A stretch of DNA of 64,000 bases from Streptomyces fradiae ATCC 10745 = DSM 40063. GTDB taxonomy: Bacteria; Actinomycetota; Actinomycetes; Streptomycetales; Streptomycetaceae. Below are positions 9,112 to 18,557 of this stretch, piece after piece; position 1 is the stretch's first letter, and the number at the start of each line of letters is the position of its first letter. Where the stretch lies: assembly GCF_008704425.1 (NCBI RefSeq), contig NZ_CP023696.1, positions 682,001 to 746,000 on the forward strand, in the 5' to 3' direction. The translations under genes were made by a program, and so were the position numbers. Below the pieces are notes generated by a model. It did not search any database. It saw nothing but the letters and a program-made list of their open reading frames with translations, and was not told where the DNA came from.

Positions 9112-10134
9112 CTACGGGCGTCGCTCCCCGGCGCGTCGCGCGACACCGTCCGGGTCGGCGGCCGCCGACGGGGCGTGAGGGGCCGCGCGGAGGGCCGCGT
9201 CGTCCGGCCCGGTGGTGCCGGTCGGGTCCGTCGGGGCCCCGGCGCGGGCCCTTCGGTGCGGGGCCGCTCCGAGGACACCGGAGCCGACGGCCACCCCCGC
9301 GCCGACGAGGGCGCTGCCGACCGCCTGGGCGGGGCCGTACGCACCGGCGGCGACGAGCGGCGCGGTCAGCGCGGCCGACACCGGGATGAGCCCGGAGAAC
9401 AGCGTCGCCCGCTCGGCGCCGATCCGCTGCACCCCCATGTACCAGCAGACGAAGCCGACCACGGTCACCACGGCGGCCTGCCACAGCAGCGCCGCGGCCT
9501 CCGCCGGGGCGGGGACCCGCACGGCCTGCGCCCCGTCCACGAGGACGGCCAGCACCGCGGCCTCCAGGGCCGCCACCCCGCAGACGGTGGCGGACAGCAG
9601 CTTCGGGCCGAGCGGGCGCAGGACGGGAACGGCCAGCACGGCGAAGCCCACCTCCCCGCCGAGCGCGCACACCGACCAGGCGATCCCGGCCAGGTCCGTG
9701 CGGCCCCAGCCCTGCACGGTGAGCGCGCCCACCGCGACCAGCACCGCCCCGTACAGCACGGGCCGGGTCGGCCTGCGGCCCTCCAGCAGCGGTACGAGGA
9801 CGGCGACCACCACGGGCGCGCAGCCCACGAGGACGCCGGGGACGGCCGGTTCGGCGGTGCGCTCGGCGGCGAGGACGGCCAGGTTGAAGCCGACCATGCC
9901 GATGCCCGCGAGGGCGGCGACACGCAGCCACGCGCGCGGGGGCAGGGCGCGCAGGGGGGCGGTGCCGCCGCGGCCGAGCAGGGGCAGCAGGAGCAGGCAG
10001 GCGAGGGCGTAGCGGAGGGCCTGGCCGCCCGCGTACGGGTAGGCGCCGAGGACGCTGTTGGCGGTGAAGGAGGCGCCGACGAGGACGCAGGCGAAGGCCG
10101 CGAGCAGTGCGCCGCTCCGGGAGGTCGCGTTCAT
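9112..10134 (-). CDS. EamA/DMT-family transporter
   Basis: 340 residues from ATG 10134 (MNATSRSGALLAAFACV). Ten hydrophobic segments are arranged as two EamA repeats, the drug/metabolite transporter fold of inner-membrane efflux or metabolite exporters. Marks include the NSVLGAYPYAGGQALRYALA start of repeat 1 and VCWYMGVQRIGAERATLFSGLIPV near the end of repeat 2. The last 50 residues are a hydrophilic Ala/Pro-rich tail. It is divergent from a MocR regulator, the standard layout for a regulator and its target exporter, with a direct-repeat operator between them. Confidence 0.9.
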   Translation of the reverse strand: MNATSRSGALLAAFACVLVGASFTANSVLGAYPYAGGQALRYALACLLLLPLLGRGGTAPLRALPPRAWLRVAALAGIGMVGFNLAVLAAERTAEPAVPGVLVGCAPVVVAVLVPLLEGRRPTRPVLYGAVLVAVGALTVQGWGRTDLAGIAWSVCALGGEVGFAVLAVPVLRPLGPKLLSATVCGVAALEAAVLAVLVDGAQAVRVPAPAEAAALLWQAAVVTVVGFVCWYMGVQRIGAERATLFSGLIPVSAALTAPLVAAGAYGPAQAVGSALVGAGVAVGSGVLGAAPHRRARAGAPTDPTGTTGPDDAALRAAPHAPSAAADPDGVARRAGERRP

Positions 10135-10170
10135 GTGACCGACGCTAGGCAGGGCGCCGGCTCCGGTTGA

Positions 10171-10207
10171 GGACCACTTCGCCGCCGTCCACGGGGACCA
10201 CTTTCGC
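10171..10207. promoter_or_regulatory. Direct-repeat operator between EamA exporter and MocR regulator
   Basis: GGACCACTTCGCC (10171-10183) and GGACCACTTTCGC (10195-10207) are direct repeats with start points 24 bp apart. Known MocR regulators such as PdxR and GabR bind direct repeats in the divergent promoter region. These lie 37-73 bp from the exporter start. The position suggests control of the exporter; the MocR gene starts 264 bp away on the other side. Confidence 0.5.
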
Positions 10208-10470
10208 CCGGCCGGCCGGCCAAGGCTGTCGGGCGGGCTTCCACCGGGCCGGCAGCCGGTGGGGGGGCCGCGTGGCGGTCGCGGTGAGGGCGGCCGCGCA
10301 GCCGGTGGACGCCGGGACGCCGGACGGCTGCGGGGCGGCGGGACCGGACGCCAACGGCGACCGGCCGGCGCGGAACGCGTGGCCGCCGCGGGGCGGCGGG
10401 ACGGGCGCGGAGTCGGTGGGCGGGACGCCGGACGGCTGCGGGGCGGCGGGGTCCGTGTAGCGTCCGGCCC
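10208..10470. other. GC-rich spacer upstream of MocR gene
   Basis: It contains a repeated segment: CGCCGGACGGCTGCGGGGCGGCGGG-type DNA at about 10317-10342 and again at about 10427-10450. It presumably carries the MocR promoter (GTGTAGCGTCCGGCCC before the start). No gene was seen. Confidence 0.4.
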
Positions 10471-11913
10471 ATGACCGGACGGGAAGAGGGCGGCGGTGCC
10501 TGGGAGTTGCTGGCACCGGCTGCCACGGCGCCCGCGCGGAGTCGAGGGCGTGCCCTGCGGGAGGCGCTGCGGGACGCGGTGCGGAGCGGACGGTTGGCGG
10601 CGGGCACGCGGCTGCCGTCGACCCGGGACCTGGCGGCGGAGCTGGGCGTCTCGCGGGGGCTGGTGACGGAGGCGTACGAGCAGCTCACGGCGGAGGGGTA
10701 CCTGCGCAGCGTGCACGGCTCCGGCACCTGGGTGGGGGACGCGGTGCGGGCCGCGTCCCCGGGACGGGTGCGGGACCTGGCGCCCCGCTCCCCCGGTGTG
10801 CGGGTGGACTTCCGGCCGGGCCTCCCGGACCTGTCGCTGTTCCCGCGCACCGCGTGGGCGGCGGCGTACAAGGCGGCGCTCGGCGGGCTGGCGCACAAGG
10901 AGCTGGGCTACCCCGATCCGCGCGGGCTGCCGGTGCTGCGCACCGCGCTGGCCGGGCTGCTGACGCGGCGGCGCGGTGTGGTGGCGGACCCGGAGCGGCT
11001 GGTGGTGTGCTCGGGCGTGGCGCAGGCGCTGACCCTGGTGGGCGCGGTGCTGCGGGAGCGTGGTGAGCGCCTCGTGGGGGTCGAGGACCCGGGGAGCCCC
11101 GAGCACGGCACGCTCTTCGCGGCGGCCGGGCTGCGGGCCGTCGGGCTGCCGCTGGACGGCGAGGGGCTGGCCCCGCGGCCGCTCGAGGCGTCCGGGGTGC
11201 GGGCGGTGGTGACGACGCCCGCGCACCAGTTCCCACGCGGGATCGGCTACTCGGCCGCCCGGAGGGCGGAGCTGCTCGACTGGGCGCGCGCGGTGGACGG
11301 GTGGATCGTGGAGGACGACTACGACGGGGACTTCCGGTACGACCGGGAACCGGTGGGCGCTCTCCAGGGGCTCGATCCGGAGCGGGTGCTGTACACCGGC
11401 TCGGTGAGCAAGTCCCTCGCGCCGGGGCTCCGCCTGGGCTGGCTGCTGCTGCCGGGCGAGCTGGCGGGCGAGCTGGTGGAGCGGAAGCGGACCATGGACC
11501 TGGGCCATCCGGTGCTGGAGCAGGCGGTCCTCGCGGACTTCGTCGCGCGGGGCGGGTACGACCGGCATCTGCGGCGGTGCCGGAGCGCCTACCGGGAGCG
11601 GCGGGACGCGCTGGTCGCGGCGGTGGCGGAGGCTCTGCCGGGGACGGTCGTCAGCGGGATCGCGGCCGGACTGCACGTCATCGCGCGCGTACCGGCCGGG
11701 TACGGCCCCGCGGACGTCTTCGTGCGGCGGGCGGCGGCCGCGGGCGTCGTGGTGCGGACCGTCGCGGACTACGGCTCGGCGGGTGAGCCGGACGGTGACG
11801 GCGTGTCGTTGGTGCTGGGGTACGCGCATCTGTCGCCCGGGGACATCGCGCGCGGGGTGGCCGCGCTGGCACGCGCGGTCGGCCCGGCGGGGGCTCGGCA
11901 CGGGGGTGGGTGA
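10471..11913 (+). CDS. MocR/PdxR-family regulator with aminotransferase domain
   Basis: 480 residues. Residues about 20-85 are a GntR winged helix (RLPSTRDLAAELGVSRGLVTEAYEQLTAEGYL). Residues about 115-470 are a fold-type I aminotransferase domain that binds pyridoxal phosphate as effector. The PLP lysine lies in TGSVSKSLAPGLRLGW (about residues 310-325), and the substrate/PLP segment VEDDYDGDFRYDREPVGALQGLD precedes it. These proteins sense PLP or amino-compound adducts and control vitamin B6 or efflux genes. The divergent EamA exporter is the likely target. Length and domain order are standard. Confidence 0.92.
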   Translation: MTGREEGGGAWELLAPAATAPARSRGRALREALRDAVRSGRLAAGTRLPSTRDLAAELGVSRGLVTEAYEQLTAEGYLRSVHGSGTWVGDAVRAASPGRVRDLAPRSPGVRVDFRPGLPDLSLFPRTAWAAAYKAALGGLAHKELGYPDPRGLPVLRTALAGLLTRRRGVVADPERLVVCSGVAQALTLVGAVLRERGERLVGVEDPGSPEHGTLFAAAGLRAVGLPLDGEGLAPRPLEASGVRAVVTTPAHQFPRGIGYSAARRAELLDWARAVDGWIVEDDYDGDFRYDREPVGALQGLDPERVLYTGSVSKSLAPGLRLGWLLLPGELAGELVERKRTMDLGHPVLEQAVLADFVARGGYDRHLRRCRSAYRERRDALVAAVAEALPGTVVSGIAAGLHVIARVPAGYGPADVFVRRAAAAGVVVRTVADYGSAGEPDGDGVSLVLGYAHLSPGDIARGVAALARAVGPAGARHGGG

Positions 11914-12214
11914 GCCGGTGTCGGGGCCGTGGAGCCGCCGCGTCACCGGTGGCGGGGCGGCGGTGGAGCGGCCCGGCCGGGCGGGGGATGGCGGGAGAGC
12001 TGCCCGACCGGTCGCGAGGCAGCGGAGCCGCCCGGCCCGGCACAGGCGGCGGAACTGCACGGCCCGGCACAGGCGGCCGAACTGCCCGACCCGGTACGGG
12101 GCAGCAGAGCTGACGGGCCGTCCAGGGGGGACAGCCGCTCCCACCTCGCGGGGCACCGGGGCGCGCCTGCCGAGGCGGACTGCGTGTGGAACCCCTGCTC
12201 CCCGTGCGGCGACA
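11914..12214. other. Intergenic region with 27-bp repeats
   Basis: Two near-identical 27-bp units starting GGCCCGGCACAGGCGG begin at 12034 and 12061, followed by a degenerate third. No gene was seen. The promoter of the hydrolase should lie in the last 60 bp. Confidence 0.45.
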
Positions 12215-13099
12215 ATGCGGATCATGGACTACGGAGTGAGGGAACCAGCGCGCCTCGGACAGACCCGGCTGCCGGGTGGACGGCTCCTCGGCTGGGCGGA
12301 GTGGGGGCCGGCCGACGGCAGACCGGTGCTGCTCTGTCCGGGTGCGGCCACCAGCAGGTGGCTCGGTTTCGGCGGCGACGTCGTCGACCCGGCCGGTATC
12401 CGGCTCATCAGTGTGGACCGGCCCGGCCTCGGCGCCTCCGACCCGGACCCCGGCCGCACCCTCACCAGCTGGGCCACCGACATCCGGCACCTCCTTCGGG
12501 AGCGGGCCCTCCACGCGCCGTCGGCGGTCGGGTTCTCCCAGGGAGCGCCGTTCGCCCTCGCCCTGGCCGCACACGGTCTGGTGGACGCGGTGGCCGTGGT
12601 GTCCGGCAGCGACGAACTCGCCCATCCCCGCTTCGCGCACTCGCTGGCCCCGCAGGTGCGGCAGATGGTGGACGCCGTGGCCGCCGCCCCGGACGCCGCC
12701 GAGGCGTCCTTCGCCGGCTTCGGCAGTGCCGACGCGCTGTGGGACCTGGTCGTCACGACGAGTGCCGAGGCCGATCGGGCGGTCTACACCGACCCGGTCT
12801 TCCGGCGCTTCTTCCGGCGCGCGATGGACGAGGCGTTCCGCCAGGGGCCGGCCGGATACGCCCGCGACACCGTCCTGGCGATGGGGCGCTGGCCGTTCGA
12901 GGCGACCGGCGTCGACGTGCCGGTCGACCTCTGGTACGGCCGGGGGGACACCAGCCCGGTCCACTCCCCGGACCTGGGCGAATCGCTCGGCCGGCTGCTT
13001 CCGGCGGCAACCCGGCGCCTGGTCCCCGACGCCTCGGGAGCGGTGCTCTGGACGCACGCGGAGGACATCCTGCGCACCCTGCTGCGCCACGACCGGTGA
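12215..13099 (+). CDS. Alpha/beta hydrolase
   Basis: 294 residues from ATG 12215 (MRIMDYGVREPARLG); ATG 12224, three codons later, is equally possible. Fold marks are VLLCPGAATSR (oxyanion region), SVDRPGLGASDPD, the nucleophile elbow VGFSQGAPFALALA (GFSQG, Ser about 110), WYGRGDTSPVHSPD (acid) and VLWTHAEDIL (catalytic His near the C-terminus). No signal peptide is present, so it acts in the cytosol. The substrate cannot be inferred. A palindromic terminator follows. The frame is open upstream, but only through repeat DNA. Confidence 0.85.
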   Translation: MRIMDYGVREPARLGQTRLPGGRLLGWAEWGPADGRPVLLCPGAATSRWLGFGGDVVDPAGIRLISVDRPGLGASDPDPGRTLTSWATDIRHLLRERALHAPSAVGFSQGAPFALALAAHGLVDAVAVVSGSDELAHPRFAHSLAPQVRQMVDAVAAAPDAAEASFAGFGSADALWDLVVTTSAEADRAVYTDPVFRRFFRRAMDEAFRQGPAGYARDTVLAMGRWPFEATGVDVPVDLWYGRGDTSPVHSPDLGESLGRLLPAATRRLVPDASGAVLWTHAEDILRTLLRHDR

Positions 13100-13591
13100 C
13101 ACGGGCGGTGTGGGGCAGCGCGCCGCGACCGCTGCCCGCGCCAGAGCCGCGACCCGCCGGCCAGGCGGGAAGCGGTCGGCGCGAGGCGCCGGCGCCTCGC
13201 GAGGTGGCCGCCGCCCGGTGCCGGTTCCGCTGAACGGGGCCGCGGGCACCGGGAGGTGAGCGCCGGCGTCGTTGTCAGTGCCCGGGTCTACGGTCGGAGA
13301 CGTGACGCGATCCGTACAGGCGCTCGCCCACGCATGCCCCTCCGTCCTGGGGCCCAGGGGTCCGGGCGGGTCCTGGGCCCGGAGACCTCCGGTGGGCGGA
13401 CGCCGGCCGGGGCCGAGGCCCCGCAGCGGTCGTGCCGGGGGGGCGGCGGTACCCGGGTGCGCACGGCGGGCGGGGGGGCTGACCCGTACGCGTCGCCGGT
13501 GGACGGGCCATCGGGGCGGACGGGGCCCCTGCGAGCGCGCGCCGGCCGTGCGGATCGCGCGGTACGGGACGAGGACGGCGGGAGGAGCGCG
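13100..13591. other. Intergenic region before DUF6493-like gene
   Basis: It begins with the hydrolase terminator and then holds GC-rich DNA without a credible gene. The downstream gene has GGAGGAG at 13581-13587. Confidence 0.4.
13181..13200. terminator. Palindromic hairpin after hydrolase gene
   Basis: GCGAGGCGCC followed directly by GGCGCCTCGC makes a perfect 20-bp palindrome 82 bp after the hydrolase stop. There is no T-tract, as is common for Streptomyces terminators. Confidence 0.5.
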
Positions 13592-16228
13592 ATGACGGAG
13601 GAAGTGCTGGAGGCGGTGCGGCAGGGCAGGCCGCACGAGGTGCCGGAGCTGCTGGGCGTGCTGGAGGCCGCGGAGCGCGAGGCGCTGCCGGCGCGGTTGA
13701 AGGCGATCCGGGCGGAGGCGCGCGGCTGGGGGTGGGAGCAGGGCGAGCGGCGCCGCCGGATGCGGCACGCCCTGCTCGTCGCCGGGGCGGGATGCCACAC
13801 GGGCGCCGCCGCCACGGCCTCCTGGATCGGCGCCCGCGACCTGAGGGACCGGCAGGCGCCGCCGCACCAGCTGGTGCTGTCGGTGCTGCGCGGGCGTGAC
13901 CCGCGGTGGCTGGGGGACGTGGCGCACCGGCTGGCGGGGCGTGCCGCGACGGCGCGGGAGGACTACCCGCTGATCCACGGTCTGGTGCAGCGGTCCGGTT
14001 GCCCCGTGCCGGTCGCGGACGGATACGTCCATGGCTGGGTCGACTCGGTCGCGCGCAAGCGGGTGCTCGGGGACCTGACCGCCGACCCGCAGGCACCGGT
14101 GCTCGTACCGCGCCTCTTCCGGACGGCCGCGCTGTCCGACTGGCTGGTGTGGCAGGACGGGTGGGTGGCGGCTCTGGCGGGGCTGCCGGAGGCGGGGGTC
14201 GTGACCCGCGCGGTCCTCGTCGACGGCTGCGTGGCCCGGCTGCTGCGCGGCGGCTCGCCGTCGGAGGTGCGCTTCCTGCTGGAGCTGCTGCGGGCCCTGG
14301 AGCTGACGGAGGAGGAGGAAGGCGCGCATACGGCCGACTGGGCGGGCATCGCCGCGCACGCCCCCTCGGCGTCGGCGGCCCACGCCCAGGCCGTGCTCGG
14401 CCGCCTCGCCATGGCGGGCGGCCTGTCGGCGCGGCAGCTCGCGGAGGTGTCCTCGTCGGTGCTGTTCCGCGCGGAGAAGAAGCTGGTCCGGGCGCAGCTC
14501 GTGCTGGTCGGCAAGGCGCTGCGGCGTGACGCGGGGGCGGCCGGTGAGCTGCTGCCGGTGGTGGCCGAGGTGTTCGGCCACGCGGACACGGCGCTTCAGG
14601 AACGGGCGTTGAAGCTGGTGGGGCGGCATCTGGACGGGGTCGGCCCGCAGGTGCGCGCCGCACTGGCGGACAGCGCGGCGGTGCTGCTGAGCCCGGCGCA
14701 CCGGGCGGCCGCCGTGGAGGTGTTCGGGGCGCTGCCGGAGCCGGAGGGCCCCGGCGCCGCGTACGTGGAGCTGCTGCCGCCCCCGCCGGAGCCGCGGCCG
14801 CTGGCCCCGGCCGCAGAGGGGCCGGAGCTGGTCGAGGAGGTCGCCGCGCTGCTGCACTCCTTCGACCCGGACGCGATGGACACGGAGCGGGCGCTGGACG
14901 GGCTGGTGCGGGCCGCCCACGACGATCCCGACGCGCTGCGGGAGGCGCTGCTGCCGCTGCTGCCCGGCCTGTGGTGGTACGACGGCGGGCTGCTCGAGGC
15001 GCGGCACCTGCGCGGGGCGCAGCTGTTCGCGGCGGCGCTGGCCGGCCGGGTCGGACTCGACGAGCTGCGCCGGCCGCCGGCCGCCCCGGGGCGGGGGTAC
15101 TGCTTCCATGAGCGGCTCGCGCACGTGCCGTTGGCGCGGGCGCGGGAGGCGGCGTTCCGGGCGCTGACCGACCCGTTGCCCTTCCTGCTGGCCACGCCGA
15201 CCTGGCGGACGGGCGGCCTGGAGCCGTCCGTGCTGGTCGAGCGGCTCGCCGCGTACCGGCGTCTCGGGGTCCGGCCGGGTACGCACGACGTGGCGCAGGC
15301 GCTGCTGCGCGTGCGGAGGACCGGGCCCGGCGTGCGGGAGGCCGCGCAGGCCGCCGCCGCGCTGGGCACGGCGGAGGGCGGCCGGCTGGCGGCCTGGCTG
15401 GCGGAGGGCGCCGGTTTCGGCGCGGTCGTACGGACACGGGCCGAGCCGCCCCGGCCCGGCGCACCGGATGCCGGTGCGGGGGCGCCGGATGCCGGTGCGG
15501 GGGCGCCGGGACGGCTGATCGAGGTCGGCACTCGGGAGAACCTGGTGGTGCGGCACCAGTTTCCGCCCGCGTTCCGGCCGTTGGGGCGGCCCTGGACGTG
15601 GACGGGCCGGGACGGCGCCTGCCACTGCCGGCCCGGCGGCGCGGGCGACGGCCTCGCCGTGCTGCCGCAGGACCGCGAGACGCTCGCGGCGTGGCTGCTG
15701 CCGTTGGTGAGCCGCTGCGCCGACGCGGGCGAGCGGGACGGGGCGCTCGCCCTTCCGGCGCTCGCCGAGGGGGGCGGGGAGGCGGGGCCCGCGCTGCGTC
15801 TGGCGCTCGCGTACGGCCTCGGCGCGCGGCACGCGGAGGACCGGCTGGCGGCCGTCGACGCGCTGCTGGTGCTGGCCGCGCGCGGGGAGCTGGACGCCGG
15901 GGGCCTCGGCGTCGACCTCGCGGAGCTGGTCGCGGTGGGCGCGGTGAAGGTGAACCGGCTGGCGGACGCCCTGCGCACGACGGCGGCGTCGGGCGCGTAC
16001 GCCACGGTGTGGGCGGTCCTGGCGGGCGCGCTGCCGGGGCTGCTCGGCGGGGAGGTGCCGCGCGGGACGGGCGAGATACTCGCGGTGGCCGCCGACTGCG
16101 CCGAGCGGTGCGGGGCGGCCACGCGCGCGGACGGGGCGGCGCCGGTGGGGCTGGCGGAGCTGGCGGCGCGGGGCGGCTCGACGCAGCTCGTCGCCCAGGC
16201 CAGGAGGTTGGCGGGCGCGCTGCGTTGA
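13592..16228 (+). CDS. DUF6493-like large alpha-helical protein
   Basis: 878 residues from ATG 13592, with GGAGGAG 4 nt upstream. It is soluble and mostly helical, built of repeated Leu/Ala-rich helices (HEAT-like appearance). The N-terminal MTEEVLEAVRQGRPHEVPELL and the segment SSSVLFRAEKKLVRAQL resemble actinobacterial DUF6493 proteins. In other genomes these often lie next to SWIM zinc-finger and MoxR/VWA genes; none of those is adjacent here. Near residue 625 a six-residue motif (GAPDAG/AGAPDAG) is duplicated by an 18-bp repeat (about 15464-15505). CxC-type residues are few and no catalytic motif is obvious. The role is unknown. Confidence 0.75.
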   Translation: MTEEVLEAVRQGRPHEVPELLGVLEAAEREALPARLKAIRAEARGWGWEQGERRRRMRHALLVAGAGCHTGAAATASWIGARDLRDRQAPPHQLVLSVLRGRDPRWLGDVAHRLAGRAATAREDYPLIHGLVQRSGCPVPVADGYVHGWVDSVARKRVLGDLTADPQAPVLVPRLFRTAALSDWLVWQDGWVAALAGLPEAGVVTRAVLVDGCVARLLRGGSPSEVRFLLELLRALELTEEEEGAHTADWAGIAAHAPSASAAHAQAVLGRLAMAGGLSARQLAEVSSSVLFRAEKKLVRAQLVLVGKALRRDAGAAGELLPVVAEVFGHADTALQERALKLVGRHLDGVGPQVRAALADSAAVLLSPAHRAAAVEVFGALPEPEGPGAAYVELLPPPPEPRPLAPAAEGPELVEEVAALLHSFDPDAMDTERALDGLVRAAHDDPDALREALLPLLPGLWWYDGGLLEARHLRGAQLFAAALAGRVGLDELRRPPAAPGRGYCFHERLAHVPLARAREAAFRALTDPLPFLLATPTWRTGGLEPSVLVERLAAYRRLGVRPGTHDVAQALLRVRRTGPGVREAAQAAAALGTAEGGRLAAWLAEGAGFGAVVRTRAEPPRPGAPDAGAGAPDAGAGAPGRLIEVGTRENLVVRHQFPPAFRPLGRPWTWTGRDGACHCRPGGAGDGLAVLPQDRETLAAWLLPLVSRCADAGERDGALALPALAEGGGEAGPALRLALAYGLGARHAEDRLAAVDALLVLAARGELDAGGLGVDLAELVAVGAVKVNRLADALRTTAASGAYATVWAVLAGALPGLLGGEVPRGTGEILAVAADCAERCGAATRADGAAPVGLAELAARGGSTQLVAQARRLAGALR

Positions 16229-16666
16229 GCGGCGGGGCAGGGCGGGGGCGGGCGCCTTGGGGCGCGGGCACGGGGCGGGGCGGGGTTGCGGGCGAGGGTG
16301 CGGGCGGCTCGGGGCCGTGGACGGAGGTGCGGGCGGCGGCGCAGGGTGCGGAGCATCCGGGGAGTGGGCCGCGGTCGTACGGCGGTGCGAGCCGTCCGCC
16401 GGCCCCCGTCCGCCGACGCCGCGGAGAAAGCGGGCCGCCGCGGCCCGGCCGCCCGGTGCCCGGCCCGCGTCTCGCGGCGCCGCCCGCCGCGCCACACGGC
16501 TCGGGATGCGGCACGGTCGCCGCGTCGGCCACCGCGCCTGCCGTCGACCGCCGCACAGACGACCACAGAAGGGAGAGAATCAGCCTTTATGTACGCAGTT
16601 GCACACTTAACCCGCCAGTCACACACCGTTCGTGATCGCGCAACACCACCGCGTCAGAGTGCTGCC
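16229..16666. other. Intergenic region upstream of ACT-GNAT gene
   Basis: The first 300 bp are low-complexity G-rich DNA without a gene. The last 100 bp are AT-richer and promoter-like (TTGCACACTTAACC at 16599-16612). ATG 16589 has GGGAGAG 11 nt upstream, so a longer downstream product, or a short leader, is possible. Confidence 0.4.
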
Positions 16667-18157
16667 ATGACCGAGATGACCGAACCGACCGCCACGTCCG
16701 CGAAGCGTACCCGCCACCGGCACCACTGGCGGCGGGATCTGGTCGAGCTCGCGGCGCTGTTCACCGCCGTGGTCGTCGCGGACGCGGTCGCGAAAACCAT
16801 CGTCCACGGCCCCGACGGCCCGTACCTGCTCCTCGTCTCCGCCGTGGTCCTGGTGGCCACGGCCGCCTTCCACACCTGGTGGGCCCGGCGCCACGACCAC
16901 GGCCACGCCCCGCCCGCGCTCCCGAAGACGGAGACGCGGACGGGGACGGCCCCCGCCGCGGGGGCCGGAGAGGACGGCGACGGAGAGGCCGGGACCGTGC
17001 TGTGGCGGGTGCGGACCACCGTGCGGGACGAACCGGGGAGCCTCGCCGCCCTGTGCGGGGCGCTCGCCGGGCTGCGGGTGGACATCCTGACCCTGCAGAC
17101 CCACCCGCTCGCCGACGGCACGGTGGACGAGTTCCTGCTGCGCGCGCCCGCCGCGCTGCAACCCGCCGCGCTGACCCGGCGGATCGCCGCTGCGGGCGGC
17201 ACCCACACCTGGATCGAGCGGGCCGACGCGCACGACCTGGTCGACACGCCGACCCGCGTCCTCGGCCTGGCCACCCGCACCGCCCTCGACGCCGCCGAAC
17301 TGCCGCTCGCGCTGCGGCAGCTGCTGGGCCGCTGCGCCATCCGCTCGGTGCCCGCCGTCTCCCCCACGGGCCGCCGCAGCGACCGCACGGCCCCGGTGGA
17401 GGGCGCGCTGGAGCAGGGCGACACCGTGATGCTGCTGCGCGACCCGTACGGCGGGGTCCTCACGGTGGAGCGCCCGTACCTGCCCTTCACGCCCAGCGAG
17501 TTCGCCCGCGCCCGCGCCCTGGTCGAGCTGGACGCGCGGCTCGGCCCGAGGGTGCCGCGCGGCGAGGACGTCCTCACCCTGCCGGAGGGCGACGCGATCA
17601 CCGTCCGCCGCGCCGACCAGGACGACGTGGCGGCGGCGCGGGCCATGCACGACCGCTGCTCGGACCGCACCCTGGCCCTGCGCTACCACGGCCCGGTCGC
17701 CGACGCCGACCTCTACCTGAACCACCTGCTCAGCCCCCGCTTCGGCCGGACCCTCGCCGTCGAGACGTCCTCCGGCCGGCTGATCGCCCTCGGGCACCTG
17801 CTGTGGGACGGCGACGAGACGGAGGTGGCCCTGCTCGTCGAGGACGCCTGGCAGCGCCGCGGCATCGGCTCCGAACTGCTGCGCCGGCTGACCGGGCTCG
17901 CCGTGGAGGCCGGGTGCGACAGCGTGTACGCCGTGACGCAGGCGTCCAACACCGGCATGGTCGCCGCCATGCGCGCCCTGCGGCTGCCGCTCGACTACCA
18001 GATCGAGGAGGGCACCCTGGTGATCACGGCCCGGCTCGACGCCCTGCGGGCCGAGCACGGCGGCCGGTCGGCCGAAAGGCACGGGCTCCCGGCGGGCCGC
18101 CCCCACCCGACTCCGGGCGCCGGCCCCGCCGGTCAGGGCGCTCCTCAGCACCCGTAG
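16667..18157 (+). CDS. Membrane-anchored ACT-GNAT fusion protein
   Basis: 496 residues from ATG 16667 (MTEMTEPTATS). Two hydrophobic helices lie near residues 25-42 and 47-65. An ACT-like domain follows (WRVRTTVRDEPGSLAALCGALAGL, about 110-180). After a linker domain comes a GNAT acetyltransferase (about 320-450) with the acetyl-CoA motif AWQRRGIGSELLRRL. The order suggests a membrane-tethered acetyltransferase regulated by a small ligand, perhaps an amino acid, but no substrate is known. An alternative ATG 16589 adds 26 residues and includes a TTA codon, very rare in host genes, so the downstream start is preferred. Confidence 0.8.
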   Translation: MTEMTEPTATSAKRTRHRHHWRRDLVELAALFTAVVVADAVAKTIVHGPDGPYLLLVSAVVLVATAAFHTWWARRHDHGHAPPALPKTETRTGTAPAAGAGEDGDGEAGTVLWRVRTTVRDEPGSLAALCGALAGLRVDILTLQTHPLADGTVDEFLLRAPAALQPAALTRRIAAAGGTHTWIERADAHDLVDTPTRVLGLATRTALDAAELPLALRQLLGRCAIRSVPAVSPTGRRSDRTAPVEGALEQGDTVMLLRDPYGGVLTVERPYLPFTPSEFARARALVELDARLGPRVPRGEDVLTLPEGDAITVRRADQDDVAAARAMHDRCSDRTLALRYHGPVADADLYLNHLLSPRFGRTLAVETSSGRLIALGHLLWDGDETEVALLVEDAWQRRGIGSELLRRLTGLAVEAGCDSVYAVTQASNTGMVAAMRALRLPLDYQIEEGTLVITARLDALRAEHGGRSAERHGLPAGRPHPTPGAGPAGQGAPQHP

Positions 18158-18557
18158 CGGCTCCGGGGGCACCGCGTCGACGACGGGTTTCAGCCAAAAC
18201 CGCCGACGGCCGGGCCGTGGCGCGCACGAGCGCGCCGCGGCCCGCCGTTCGCCCGCGCGACACGCCTCCCGCACCCCCCGCGCGCCGCCGCGCGCGCCCC
18301 CGAGCCCGCCGCCGGCGCCCCGCCCGCCCCTTCAGCACTGGTCCAGCACGGGTCGCGGCAACTGCCGGACGCACATGGTGACGGCACCCGCCCCCGTCTC
18401 CGGCCCTCTCCCGGCCGCCCTCGACCGGACCCCACACGTCACTCCCGCCACCCCCGCAACGCCCGGGTCGGGCGCCGCGGCAGCGCCCCGCTCGTTTGTC
18501 AGCCGACTGTGATCGAATGAGGTGACGGGGGCGCCGGCCGCGTACCAGGATGGGCGC
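18158..18557. other. Intergenic region before DUF885 gene
   Basis: GC-rich DNA without a credible gene. The last 70 bp are AT-richer (TTTGTCAGCCGACTGTGATCGAA, 18494-18517) and probably hold the promoter of the peptidase gene. Confidence 0.4.

Noticed and set aside
8183..10170. Overlapping plus-strand frames in the gap after the GntR gene
   Set aside because: They are Arg/Gly/Ala-rich, run into the antisense of the EamA gene, and lack starts with ribosome sites.
11678..16495. Very long minus-strand open frame (about 1600 codons)
   Set aside because: It lies opposite the MocR, hydrolase and DUF6493-like genes. Its composition is a mirror of their codon bias.
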